From assembly GCA_049999805.1 (NCBI GenBank), contig JBNGIO010005971.1:1-64000 (forward strand): 64,000 nt of DNA, written 5' to 3'. Source of the DNA: Folioceros fuciformis. Lineage: Eukaryota; Anthocerotophyta; Anthocerotopsida; Anthocerotales. Each line of letters starts with the position of its first letter. Position 1 is the first letter of the stretch. A program made the position numbers and the translations under genes. Shown here in pieces: positions 1-11,363 of the stretch. The notes beneath the pieces are model-generated. The model ran no database searches. It saw only the letters and a list, made by a program, of their open reading frames with translations, and was not told the DNA's origin.

Positions 1-641
1 GAAAGGGGGAAAAGGGATGGGGGCGGCCGCAACCCCTACCTCTAGCTCTAGCTAGGGCATGGCCTCCACAGCCGTTCATGCCAGCTAGGCAATCAGCCAG
101 CCTATCGTCAGACCTTGACATACCCAGATACCCGTTCCTATGTTCAAACCATTACTATATTATTTTATATTATTATATTATTTAATCATTTAATATTATA
201 TATCTTTAATTAATATTAAACTAATCACCCAACCTTATGGCCTGGTACCGAACCTAAACCTTCCCAGGTCTGAGACCAAACCTATACCCACTCTTATAAC
301 CAAACCAACTGTTTCCTGGTCAATTAACCTAATTAGCACAAAGAAAAATAGGAAAAATGACCAGAAAATCAAGGAAAATTAGGGAAAATAAGTAGAAAAA
401 GAAAACCAAACCATACCACTATTAACCCTTTTTCAACCAAAACAAACTACTACCCCAAACTTTGGAGGTTCACAATGAGAAAACGGAAAATCATCGAAGG
501 GCGGGGGGAGGACAGAGTTAGATTCTTCCTCTCCTCGTCCATCCTGGCGTACAGGATTTTCTCCCAATCCACCTTGCTCCCCTTGACCACGTTGTGCACA
601 AACAGGAGCATCAGATCGGATAGATAATCTTGCTTGCAAAC

Positions 642-1274
642 CTACAGGAAACACAAGAACCACCTAGCCAAACCCTTCAGCTGGGAGTTGGCCATATCGC
701 GGATCAGCCACCCATTGGCTTCCTTCTTGGTTCCCGGCTTGAGCAGCACCTCGGCGTCCGCTGTACCGCTTCGTTTCTTCGGGGACTCCAACACCAGTCC
801 TCCCTCCTCTTGCTCGTCGCGGCCATACACCCGCCTTACCAGCTCCAGGTTCCACTCCTGGGGTTTGCTGCTAATTCCTTCTTCCCGGGCAAGCTCTCTC
901 ATCTTCAGGGCGCACTCCCTGACCAGCTGCGGCGCCGCATGGTTCCACCTCTGAGTCATGAACCCGAGGCCCAGTTCTCCGACCAGTCCCCCGGCTCTAA
1001 CCCTCTAATGCTCCATATTGGGCCACAGGAGCACATTGATCTTTGGTACCAAGGATTCTCCTTCCTGCTCAGGTACCGTTACTCCTGGCAGCAACTCTGG
1101 TCGCGATCTCATCCTGCGTGATTCTCCCCCGTACTCCGAACCCTGCTGCCCTCGTGCGCTTGTCATCGCCAAGTTCTCCGCTCGCTCTGCTACCTGCCCA
1201 AGCTTCCACTCCACTCCCGGCCGTGGTCGCGCTTCGCTTCGCTTCGCTCCAACCCGCGAACGTTCCTGCCTCAA
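642..1274 (-). pseudogene. Unassigned decayed ORF
   Basis: A minus-strand frame stays open over about 630 bases except for one stop near 1005. It encodes a charged, Arg- and Glu-rich protein that I do not recognise. Downstream in the same frame, past another stop near 642, a further protein-like stretch runs to about 480. The first in-frame ATG upstream of the break is near 1166, and a TATAAAA box lies on the minus strand about 140 bases before it. It may be a broken host gene or a transposon fragment; no diagnostic motif was found. Low confidence. Confidence 0.3.
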
Positions 1275-1303
1275 TTACTGCCCAGATTTCTCTCTCTCTA
1301 GGG

Positions 1304-1310
1304 TTTTATA
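1304..1310 (-). promoter_or_regulatory. TATA-like box for the minus-strand ORF
   Basis: TATAAAA on the minus strand, followed by a CT/AG-rich leader, about 30 bases upstream of where the open frame at 642-1274 begins. The position suits a core promoter. It could equally be chance or part of an unrecognised LTR. Confidence 0.3.
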
Positions 1311-1485
1311 CCGTTCCACTACCGTCGGTTGGGCTACCGCCGGTTCCCCTGTCACGGCTACCGACTACCGTCACCCAGTCATCACACTCTGGTTTTCAGC
1401 CTAAGTCCACCATTACCTAAGCCCCTACCCCATTTCCTATTTCTTATTTCTCAGGGGGGCATATATAGACCCCTGAACGCCCCCA

Positions 1486-1567
1486 CACCACCAAGGGCCA
1501 AGGACACCCTTGTTCACACTTCTCCTTGGCACCACCAAGGGCCAAGGACACCCTTGTTCACACTTCT
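1486..1567. repeat. Two-copy 38-bp tandem repeat (period 44)
   Basis: The segment 1486-1523 recurs at 1530-1567, separated by 6 bases. The unit contains the phrase ccaagggccaaggacaccc. Just upstream is a TATA-like catatatagacc. No gene is seen here. Confidence 0.85.
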
Positions 1568-1569
1568 TT

Positions 1570-3150
1570 CTCCTTGGTCCTGTCACTCAATCCTATCAAC
1601 CTTCTCCTTGGTCTTGTCACTTAATCCTACCCACGAAGGAGCCTCTTGGGTCTAAATACCCAAGTATTATTTCCATACTTGAGCCGTTTCATTCGTATCT
1701 CACAAAAAAAAAACACTGCCCTTCAAAAAGGGAGTTCCGAAAGTTTTTTTCTTCTACATAGCATAGCTCAACTCTTGCCTAACTTATCGTTTCTTGCCAA
1801 CATTTGTCATTGAGGCTTGGTGGCTTCATGTTGTTGTCTAGTTCTAGTCGATGGCTCTTGAGGTCCGACATCTTGTTGCGGACGAGAACTGTTGCCATAT
1901 AACACCTTTGACTTCAAGGTCCATGAATGCACGCTCCACTGTAGCACACATCTTCTTTTAACTACATTTAGACACATCCATCCATTTTTCCAACCCTTGC
2001 ATCTTAACTTCAACAATATGTTGCACCATCGTCACCATTGTAGCATGTCATTCTACAAAATGCCCACCGTAACCCAAGTCATTGAATGCTGCTGTCTCAT
2101 CATCATCACTACCAATAGACACTGAACTTGCGAGAATGTTGTGTACCTAGTCGAAGCCGCTTCTAAACAATAGCAACAAGCAATGCTCTGTTCTCAACTT
2201 TCACTACAATGCTTTGTGGATGGACACAATCATTGCAACAAAATTGATCACGCGGTCAGCCCCCACCTTCTCGGAATCTTTATTCCATATCACCCCCAAG
2301 GGTGACTCCTCAGTATGAACAGGTGCACCAAAAAGGTCTGTTGATGGGAGTGTAGAGTCGGCAACACAATGCCTTTGTGGGTGCTTGGTATGCCTGCCCC
2401 CAGTCTGCACTGTTCCAACCTGGGCCAAGATGGGGTTGTGTGATATGCTGTCACGTTCTGGCCATGAGTTTACTACAGTGTTAGCAGCACACATGGTCCA
2501 ATCACCATTAGGAGACATGTATCCAATGTGCCTCCCCTATCCACATACTCCCGAAAATGTTAGTAACGTTAGCACATAAGGAGGAAGACAAACAACAAAT
2601 CACACCTTATGTGACAAGTAGATTTCAGACTGATCTACCACCACAATCAAACTGTGGGAGGGATACACACCTCCTCCCCACGGTTGCTATTATGACGCTC
2701 ACAACTTGCTCTGATTCCTGAGAAGTCACACAGCATAGCACATGTCCCCTAGTAAGGTGCAAGCTGTGCACCGCAGCGGGCTGCTACATGAGAACTTCTA
2801 ACAATTGCCTAGCTAAGCCCTGCAGTCTGGTACTCATCTGTGCCGCCCTTGCTTCTGGTTGTTGCCCACGATCTCACTCCACACCGTCGGGGCCATGCCG
2901 CCCACGCTCGCAACCATCTTGTGCAATGATGCCCGAGCTGCCCAGTCGCTCATGTTCGCCATCATCCAGCACCACATGTTTGCCCTTCACGCCTCGCTCC
3001 TGAGCCCTAAACGAACCCACATGTTTCATGCTGGCCAATTCGGGCTGATTATCTAATAATCAGCATAACTACCTAGGTTAGTCTACCTAGGTTAGTTAAT
3101 TACCTAGCCTAATTGATCAACATAGCCTGACAGCTGTCGTGCTAAAACAG
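1570..3150. other. Non-genic, repeat-like stretch
   Basis: Only short open frames without recognisable domains occur here, for example one of about 100 codons on the minus strand at 2204-2518. The tract near 3070-3110 repeats tacctaggttag and variants. It lies beyond the 3' end of the gypsy-like element and may hold its 3' LTR, but I could not identify matching LTR pairs. Confidence 0.5.
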
Positions 3151-3371
3151 TGTTAGCTAAAAGTGCCCTTGACATTAGGCAAAAACGAAGAACCTAACCT
3201 CACACTCTCTGAGAAGGTTGCTGTGAACATGACTCTTAAGGTAGATGAGAAAATGAGCACAAACGAATGGAATCTTGGTAACCTTATCCCCCCCCAGTGT
3301 GGTGCTACAAGCCACCAAAACTGCAGGCAAGCTCTATCAGATGCCAAAGAAAAATCCAAGAGTTCACCTGA

Positions 3372-3695
3372 TCAGATGTTACTGGTGTCTCTAGCTCGGC
3401 AAAGAGGACAATACCACAAATTCTCTGGCACCTCAGTCTGTGGTGGCTGAAGACAAAATAGGTAGTAGCCTCCATTACAGCCATCACACAACAACATGAG
3501 CTCTGGATCATCAATCCTTCTACCCACCTGACATGGATAATCAGCCAAAGGGACCCAATTTTCTGTGACCAGCGTGGAGTCCAACTTGGGTAGATGGCAT
3601 GGGGCACAGTTTTTCATGTGGTCTGTTGTTACCCGCCCATCAGACGCTTCCAGCAGCAACACTCCATTCCTACGCACCTCTCGCACACGTAACAC
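3372..3695 (-). pseudogene. PHD finger at the C-terminal end of the retroelement polyprotein
   Basis: A 107-codon open stretch downstream of the integrase contains a PHD-type zinc finger over residues 55-99: C55, then C70-D-G-C73, then a GYYLFC81 segment, then C96-P-L-C99, with a Trp two residues before C96. Two of the eight expected ligands are missing: residue 58 is Gly instead of Cys and residue 78 is Tyr instead of His. In other gypsy lineages this position is occupied by a chromodomain that guides integration to marked chromatin. A PHD finger, which reads histone H3 tails, could play the same role; that is inference. Confidence 0.8.
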
Positions 3696-3874
3696 ATGCC
3701 TGCTAGTGCTAGGCTCCTAAGTGTCTTATGTTTGCCGTTGTAAATAGATATAGTCCCCTGGCTGAAATTTCCTGACCTTAGGATGGAAACTCCAACTCCT
3801 GGTATGAGCATACCTGAGTGTGTCACAATGTTGGCATCACATGTCTGAAAAAGGCTGCACGTTCTCCAATAGCC

Positions 3875-4468
3875 TTAGCCTAGGCTGCTGGGTTGTCCGA
3901 ACTTAACACCTCTTGCATCTGACGAGCAATGGCCACAGGTGGCACTAGCTCTCTCCCAAACAATAGGAAGTAAGGTGAGAAGTTGGCCAGTGATGCATGC
4001 TTGCTCATCCTGTAGCCCATAGCAATGTATGGCAAAGCCAAGTCCCAATCTGTCTTGGGCTTGGCGAGACACTGCTTCCTCAACGCCTGTTTGATGGTCT
4101 GCACCATCCTCTTAGCCAACCCGTCTGCTTGTGGGTGATCACGGCTTGTGCGCCGGTGGTCAATAAGTGCAACATCCAGCAGATCCTAAATCCACTCACC
4201 TCTGAATTCAGCTCCCTGGTTTGTGAGGCACTCAGCATTGCTCCCAAATCTGCTAAGCACATTGTGCCTCTGAATGAGGGTTGCTAAAAGAAGCCTTGAC
4301 CCTGTCACATTGAGCACATCTGGCCACCTCCTCGCGCACCTGAGTGAACACACCATGCCAGTGGAAATGTGGAAGGAGCAGACTGTAGGTGCGCTTCACT
4401 CCAAAATGGCCTAGATCTTCATGCACTCTATGGATAAGCCCTGCACGATCCTGTGGTGGAGGCACCAA
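3875..4468 (-). pseudogene. Integrase (zinc-binding module and core remnants)
   Basis: The stretch 4253-4468 carries the HHCC zinc-binding module (HRVHEDLGHFGVKRTY then CAQCDRVK). The C-terminal part of the core is at 3880-4119 (MVQTIKQALRKQ, then YRMSKHASL..SPYFLLFGRE), typical of gypsy integrases. By eye, the Asp expected in the TDxG segment reads Asn and the catalytic Glu in the Gly-x-x-Glu-Arg segment reads Lys. If right, the DDE triad is destroyed. Frames shift between the two parts. Confidence 0.8.
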
Positions 4469-4779
4469 ACGTTCAGCCCTGTTGGCCAGCCTCCTCAGCA
4501 GGTACCCATCCCTCCATTCATAACGGGCTGCTCTCTACTGCACTCTCTCTTGCTTATGTACGTCCAAGATAACATCCATTTGCCCAGTCTTCACATACTG
4601 CAGTGTGGCTTCGTCACTCCACACATCCTTGTGGAGCTGAAAACGGCTATTAGCACAAACTTGTACCACACAAAGCATTGTCACCAAAGTTGCAGTATTA
4701 GGAGTTTCCTCCATGTCACTGTCCTGGCGAGCCTCAGTGTTGTCCTTGCTACTCTGTCAAGGGTTGCGTGACAATACAT

Positions 4780-6330
4780 CTGCATTCTGGTGCTTGGTTC
4801 CAGGCCGATGGACCACCTCAAACTCATAGTCCTGAAGAATCATTGCCCACCTTGCGTGTTTCCCACTAAGCTTTGTGTTAGACATCAGCCATTTCAAGGG
4901 CTAATGGTCTGTTACCAAGGTAAACATTCGCCCGTACAGATAAGGATGAAAATGGCAGATAGCCCATTCAACTCCCCTTCATAGCTAGAGTAATTTGCTT
5001 CTGCCCTGTTGTTGCTTCTTGAAGCATAGACAATGACCCTCTCTTGACCTCCAGCATCCACTTGTGCTAGCACAGCTCCCAGCCCCAAAATGCTCTAGTC
5101 TGTATGGAAGACGAAAGGCTTGGTAAAATCAGGCCTGGCCATGACTGGCATTTGCATCAGCTTGCTCTTCAGGCTCTCAAACGCAGCTTGACAACTTTCT
5201 GTCCAATCCTAGGCTATCTCCTTGCGCAACAGGTCATTCAAGGGCTTAGCAATGCTACTAAAGGCCTGGACATAGACCCTATAGTAATTGCACAGCCCTA
5301 AGAGCAGACACATTAGTTGGAGCTTGGATCTGTTGGATGGCTTGCACCTTAGCAACATGTGGTGTTATGCCATCTGGCAAAATCCGATGCCCAAGATATG
5401 CAAGTGTGTCCATAGCAAATTCACACTTGGCTGGATGACATGTTAGCTGGGCCTTTTGCAACCTCCGAAACAAATCCTCCAGATGCATCAGGTGAGTGTC
5501 AAAGTCCACACTATGGACCAACACATCATCTATGTAACACAAAAGGTGAGGAGCCCCTGCTAGTACTTGTTCATGACTCTTTGGAAAGTTACTGGCGCAT
5601 TTTTGAACCCAAAAGGCATGTGACTAGCCACTCCCTTAGCTGGTGGACTCCATGAAATGCTATCTTGGGAATATACTCCTCTGCCACTGGCACGTGATTG
5701 AAGCCCTATCGCAGATCCAATGTAGAGAAGAACTTGGACTGTCCAATGCTGTAAAACAACTCCTCTGGTGTGGGCATAGGATACCTATCAAGAGCTGTGG
5801 TTGCATTGATGGGACGATAGTCCCCACACATTCGTTTTTCAGTCCAAAAGCCTTGGCTGTCCTTCTTAGGTGGAAGAATAGTGGCAGTTGCGTAATCCAA
5901 ACTAGAGGGCCTAATTAGCCCAGCCTTATACAACTCCTAGCAGTGACCTTCCATAGTTTCCCATTCAGACTGGCTCAACCTGTATCTGCGCCTATAGATA
6001 GGCTCAGTGGTGTTGAGCTTAATCCTGAATGTCATGACATTGCACCTCTTGAAATCCTCCATGCTAAAAGCAAAACAATTTGAGTACTGTAAAAGCAAAG
6101 CCCGTATACACTGCCTCTGCCCTGAATCCAGCTGAGGACCCATGGTCCAACTAAAAGTCTCCGTAGTAGGTGAAGCTTTGGCAGCCGTTGACAGTCCTAG
6201 TCTTGGATCCAACTCTGAAGCAAAAAAAACAGGTTTGGGACACATGTGCTCCCCCCCGCCCCCCCCCCCCCCTTGCGTCGAGCTGGTAGGACCGGTAGCA
6301 AAAGCCAGGGAATGGCAAGTGAACAGCATC
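4780..6330 (-). pseudogene. Reverse transcriptase and RNase H of the gypsy-like element
   Basis: The N-terminal part (5706-5933) shows the typical gypsy palm entry: GLIRPSSLDYATATILPPKK, then a CGDYRPIN motif and STLDLR. The catalytic box lies at the start of the next open stretch (5279-5542) as CYIDDVLVHS, matching the YxDD signature, followed by the thumb motif KCEFAMDTLAYLGH. Further on, to about 4780, fragments of the RT-linked RNase H are readable in shifting frames, for example a GQERVIVYAS-like segment on the complement near 5015-5045. Numerous stops and at least two frameshifts break the gene. Confidence 0.85.
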
Positions 6331-6371
6331 AGGATGACAAGAAAAAGTACTGGTATGGACAGTAGCGGATC

Positions 6372-7691
6372 CTAAGCCTCGAAGTCTGGTGAGCACCTAA
6401 AAGCCAAGCAAAGGCTAACCAGCCAAGTCAAAGCACTGACATCCATGGCACGGCCAAGTGCTGCAAACCTCTGAGCCCTGGAAGCCTTGGGTGCACCTGT
6501 GCTATGGGTCTGGAAACCCATCACATGCTCCCTTTCCTCCACTGTAGGTTCCTCCCACACCTTGGTATCTTCATTAAAAAGCATACCAGGACCGTTATTC
6601 CTATAAGCATAGGAGCCAGGATAGCTGACCACAGTGGGTAGAGTTCTCCTTGGCTGGCCAGGTGTGTTGGTAGGAAACCAAGGAGCTCTCTCCTTGGCTG
6701 CAACAGGCTTGGGAGTGTGATTGTCATCCAAGACATCTCGTAGGAGACGGGTGGGCTCCCGCTGCTGTTGTTGTAAAGCCAAGTGGAAGATAGGCAATGG
6801 GACCAAATTGGTCCAATAATTCTTGAGTCTGTGAGCATAGCTGCCCACCTGAGCTGCATCCATAGTAAAGGGAGGTCCAATGATGTGGATCATAGCCATG
6901 TCTTGGCGCAGCTGTGGCCGAGCATCTAATTGGGCTGGTGTGTTCCCCAGCACCTAAGCCACTTGAGGATGTTGATCCTGTAGCCAGTGAAGTACTTGCA
7001 CCAGATCCCTAAATAAGCCTGAACGGTTATCTTGCAACCCTGCTCCTTTCCCAGCTTGAGATAGGCCTTGGCACTCCCATACTGCAATTAGCAAATCCAC
7101 ATGCCCAAGGGCCTGAATGTGTGCTTGCTGGATGTACTGGATGTTTTGTGGGAGAGCATCAAACATGCTCTTACTGGTCTGCCTGGAAAATTGCTGGGGA
7201 AACTGCTGCCGCAGCAGGTGCACCGGATGTGCGGCAATGTGCCTAACAGCTGGACAGACATTACAATAGATGTACATGAAGACTGTGATGTCACACCTTA
7301 GCACTGCCTCAAGACCAGTGCATAGGCCCCCAAACAGCTCCACTAAGGTGGTACCTTGTGGTGAAGGTTGCCTAGTAATCACAGACTGTTGAACAGGAGA
7401 AACATGTGCTCCCTCCCCTATGGCTGGGTCTGTGAAAGCTTTCTGCAGCACTTGCATAACACAAGTAACTGTCTCTTGAGCTTGCTGCATATGCTCCTTG
7501 CTGGCTATGGGAGGCTTAGAATGGCTGGACCCTAAGGCTTGAGAGAACAGCTGTGCTCCCAACACACCTTCCTTATGAGCATGTGAGAGGACGTCCTCGT
7601 CCTCTCCACACTTAGCTAGCCATACTTGAGAGTGAGGATCTGGTGGCAATAGGGGAACTGGCCCATCCCCCAAAGGCTGGATCTGCACCAT
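6372..7691 (-). pseudogene. Retroelement-encoded cytosine-5 DNA methyltransferase (broken)
   Basis: After a linker, the frame enters motif I (LVELFGGLCTGLEAVLR, near 7352), then the catalytic-loop region (WECQGLSQAGKGAGL), which keeps the nucleophilic Cys at codon 7073-7071, though with Trp-Glu where host enzymes have Pro-Pro. An in-frame TAG at 6956-6954 splits the gene at motif VI, where the expected Glu of ENV is also replaced (GNT). The second part has motif VIII (QVGSYAHRLKNYW), an RTLPT segment, and a C-terminal EERE..MGF / ALGRAMD region. The domain spans about 310 residues and lies between protease and reverse transcriptase in the same orientation. It would methylate cytosine C5 in DNA. 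The target-recognition part between motifs VIII and IX is short. The assignment to the C5-methyltransferase fold is firm; function in this copy is lost. Confidence 0.85.
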
Positions 7692-7809
7692 CCAGGCCTA
7701 TCTTTCCACCAGTGTAGCCTCAGCTGCCTATGCAGCCCCATACAAATCCAAGGGCAGGTAGGCAATTCGCTTCCCCTCCTGCTGCTAATTTGGCCTAAAA
7801 AAGGCCTGT

Positions 7810-8161
7810 TCTATCCAGTTGTCAATTGAGACTCCTGAGGAAACAAAAATTCCCGTCCTAATAGAATGTCATAATTGGTGGCACCCTTGACTAGACAACG
7901 CACTGCCAAGCTCACCTAATCTGCTGTGTTGGGCTTCAAAGTGATCTTCACTGGTTGGACTGTTTCCCCTTTCACAAGCTCAATTGCCCTCGAAGCTGTA
8001 CGAATGTTCCATGGGGAAGGCTTCAACGCACTCCCTTCTAGCCGCAGCCTAGCAGCCAAAACCTTCCCTATGATCACTGGTTGTGCTCCTGTGTCCAATA
8101 ACACAGCTCTAGGCGCAAATCCATTTACTAGCACATGACTAGCCCGATTGTCCACAAGCAC
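7810..8161 (-). pseudogene. Retropepsin-type aspartic protease
   Basis: The open frame contains the active-site signature LLDTGAQ followed by a hydrophobic VIIG stretch, as in retroviral-type aspartic proteases that cleave the gag-pol precursor. About 80 codons later, past an in-frame stop near 7916, the same frame carries YDILLGREFL, the conserved C-terminal part of this fold. The domain is therefore recognisable over about 115 residues and is interrupted by one nonsense codon. Confidence 0.8.
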
Positions 8162-8212
8162 ACTGTTTACTGTAGCCTTGCGCCGGTTTGTGGGCTGTAC
8201 GATTGGTAGACC

Positions 8213-9286
8213 CTAGCTTTCCCAAGCCAATTGTGCAGCTTGCACAGTCTTGCCGAAAACAAGTGAATCCAGCCCTGTCTGACCATGATGACTGTTGCAA
8301 TCATCAGCCAATAGTACCTCAGCATGTGGAGACTGCAACACGGTGTCCATGCTGGCCTCTTCAATTCCCACACCTTGTAGGCTGAGCAAGGGTGCTGTGT
8401 ACACCCTCTTCAACAACTCCTTGTGCGTTAACACCATGGTCAGCAATCGAGCAGCCTGATCAGACTTGTGTGTGTCTAACCTGTGATGCTGGCTAGGAAC
8501 CTGGTCAGTCCTTTGCTCCACTTGATCCTCTTGAGGTAGATGATCTGACCCTCTCACTGGTATGCTGGACCCTAATGGCAGTTGCTGGAAAGACCTGGGC
8601 ATTATAGCCCTAGCTCCCTGCTGACATGTGGTGACAGCGGTCGTCTCTAGGGTATGGCCCGGCCAGGTTTGGGGTAACTGTACATCAGCTCTGGACAAGT
8701 CAACCTGCCCTAGGCCTTTGCCATGCAACGGCTCAGCCTTGGACTGCTTCTTGTGTGTTGCACAAGCCTCCATGACTGGTCCATAATCTTCACCAAGATC
8801 ATCTGATGTCCCAGTAGTTACAAGTTCCACACCATTGGCAGGCTTAGCAGCATTCAAGCTTGCCGCTAAAGTGCTGAACTGAGTAGTCAATGCAGCCATG
8901 GGCAGTCATTTTGTCTGCTTGAGTAGCAAGCTTCGGCTTAGCCTTGTCGCGCTTGACTTGGCTCTTACTGGCAGGATTTCCTTCTGTAGCTGCTCCTGCC
9001 GAGGCACTCCTTGAGCCAGTTGCTCCTGTTCCAGCAGTGGTAGTAGGTTGGGAGGTAGCACTAGAGTCTGCCCCTGTTTTCCAAGGTCGCCGCTCTGGGT
9101 ACTTTGAAAAACAAACTGCCTCTGTTGTGTGTGGTTTGCATCTTCTGCAACATTATAAACGAAAAGGGTTCTTGTGCAAACGGTGTTGCTCAATTGCAAT
9201 TGGTGAATTCTCGTGCATTTTGAAATGGTGAGAATCTTTGAGATTAGACTCCACAACTGTTGAGATGTCACCCCCGCCATGCTCAA
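8213..9286 (-). pseudogene. Gag-like N-terminal region of the retroelement
   Basis: Two open stretches (8906-9286 and 8213-8899) lie directly upstream of the protease in the position of gag. They are Gln-, Ser- and Thr-rich and low in complexity. I see no CCHC zinc knuckle, so the assignment rests on position only. The frame is broken between the two parts. Confidence 0.45.
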
Positions 9287-9289
9287 AGG

Positions 9290-11363
9290 AGGTTAAAACA
9301 AGTTAGTTGAAGCAAGATGCAGAATCCCAAAACTAAGAGCACTATAACAAGGCTCTTAAACTCAAATAAAAAAGGAGAATTACAAAACAACACAATACAA
9401 GTGAAGAGGGAGTTAGACTGCCTCTACTAAGTGGGTTCATCCCTTCTTTTATGGACCTATGGGTGGCACTCTCATTTCGTGCCCAATATGGGATAAATGA
9501 CCCTACAATACTTCTTTTGCCCAACATAGCAAAGTCTAATAAGCTATATATATATATTAATCATAACCTTAATCACTCTTACCACTAATTAGTACAAACT
9601 CAATAAGCTGGATTAGCACTAATTAATATCAACATTAATCATGCTTAACAACAACAACTAGAAGGGTCCTTAATTATTCAGCCCCTTGCAGCTTTGTTGT
9701 GTTAACATTACAAACACCTACAAATCGACGCATCTACAACATTCGTAGGTCAAACCTACAAGTGAGACCTCTCCTCTTGACACAAATAAGAATATAGATA
9801 AGTGAAAATGGTTAAGCATCATTGACATTTCAGATATACCATACACGTAGGCATGGTTGACTTGTAAGCTGACCACCAAAGACCAAGGAAAACCAAACCA
9901 AAAGATACAAACAAAAAGAAAAGGAAAGCAAACCAAACCACTTGTTGGCAAAAACTCAAAACAGTAGCATAGAAGCCTGTCCCGTATCCCAAAATTTTTC
10001 ATCCCATAGTGGCACCAGAGTCACAGAAGAAGATGGAGATGCACCAAAGAGAAGATGGAGATGCACCAAAGAGAAGATTGGACACTGAGCAATGAGGGAA
10101 GAAGAGAATCAAGAGCAAAAATACACTACTCTAGGTCACAACAACTTAGTGGCAAGTGTGCATAGCATTGGGGAGGAGGGAAAGCAAGAGAGTGATCACG
10201 GTGCTAGAGAATTCATGATGGTGTGAAGAGGTGTGCAATCAAAAGTAACTAGTGCACTAGGCGTAAACCAACAACATCTGTCCTCCTCTCGCGAGAAGGT
10301 CTTGTAGTGGCATAAGAACTTATATGGCCATAATGGAATTATACATCCCAACCCCTTCTTAGACCTTTATGCTCCTCCAGTAGTTGTCCTTTAAGTGCTT
10401 TGCTATGTTGGTGTTAGAAGGCATACATCTGATTAGTCTATACTCTAACGCAGGCATTGAAGTATTCGAAGATGATATGAAGCCCAAAACTTGTTTATTT
10501 ATTTTGGATTGGAAAACTCCAACATAACAAACAAAAAGGAAGAAAAGAAAAGGAAAATAAAAAAGCAAGTACTCCAGTGAGGTGCGGCCAACCTTCTTTT
10601 CTCAAACCTTATTGGTTCCACACATAGTGAAAGATGTTTTCAGCTCTTGTTTTTGTCTTTTGTTGGGAAATTCCACATAAGTTGCATTCCATTGAGCCTC
10701 GGGTCGGGAGGCTTACCTTTACTTTGAGTAGTACGGATAATGATCACAAACTAGAAGTTGTAACCTCTCCTATGAGGTTTGTCTAATCCTTGTAAATCTA
10801 GCAAAAAAAAAAAAAAAAAAAATTTCTTTCCAGCTTGGTCGGAGTTTTGAAAAGACGAACTTTTTCAAGGACATCTCTTTGTGCAGCCCATTTTATATCA
10901 CACGTTGAAAACATCTTTGAGAACATTTGTCAACCTTCAAATGGGCTTCCCTTAGCTTAGCATCTTCTCCAAGGGTTTGGAAACCATCCTTCTTTCAAAC
11001 CCACAAGGGATATTTTGATATGAACCATAAATAAATTTTAATATCTCAGGTGATTTTTTAAATAATAGAATATATATATATATATATCCAAGTAATTTAC
11101 TTAGTTAAATAAAAGTCATAACCTATATATGAATTATGCTATTTTTATTAGGTGAAGGAGTTGTTAGATTGCACTCATCAAAACTTTCAAGCAATAATAA
11201 ATTAATCAAAATATAATTCAGACTAATTTATAATATTAGTTTAATTAAAAATTGAGGCTTGGAAATTTGTTTAAAATGGGCAAGCCTTTGTGGCTATCTT
11301 GCAAAATGAACAATATGTACTAAAAAACGTTGTAAAAACAGTACTTGTTGAAACTTGATTCCA
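9290..11363. other. AT-rich intergenic stretch
   Basis: No supportable gene. It contains a short 22-bp direct repeat near 10031-10074 (agatggagatgcaccaaaga phrase), a 21-base poly-A at 10803-10823 and a (TA)n run at 11071-11088. The part upstream of the gypsy-like gag may include its 5' LTR, which I could not delimit. Confidence 0.6.

Larger units (their letters stand above)
3160..9290 (-). mobile_element. Decayed Ty3/gypsy-like retroelement carrying a DNA methyltransferase and a PHD finger
   Basis: Reading on the minus strand, domains follow in the order gag-like region, retropepsin, cytosine-5 DNA methyltransferase, reverse transcriptase, RNase H, integrase with its zinc-binding module, and a PHD finger. 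Reverse transcriptase before integrase places it in the Ty3/gypsy lineage. The frame is interrupted by many in-frame stops and shifts, and several catalytic residues are replaced, so this copy cannot be autonomous. Bounds are approximate: I found no convincing LTR pair, primer-binding site or target-site duplication. A run of C/G near 6246-6274 is a likely source of one frame slip. From memory, retroelement-borne DNA methyltransferases have been described in charophyte algae and dinoflagellates. Confidence 0.85.

Noticed and set aside
10003-10025. tggcaccagag resembling a tRNA-Met primer-binding site
   Set aside because: It differs from the usual site at several bases, is on the wrong strand for the gypsy-like element, and no LTR ends next to it.
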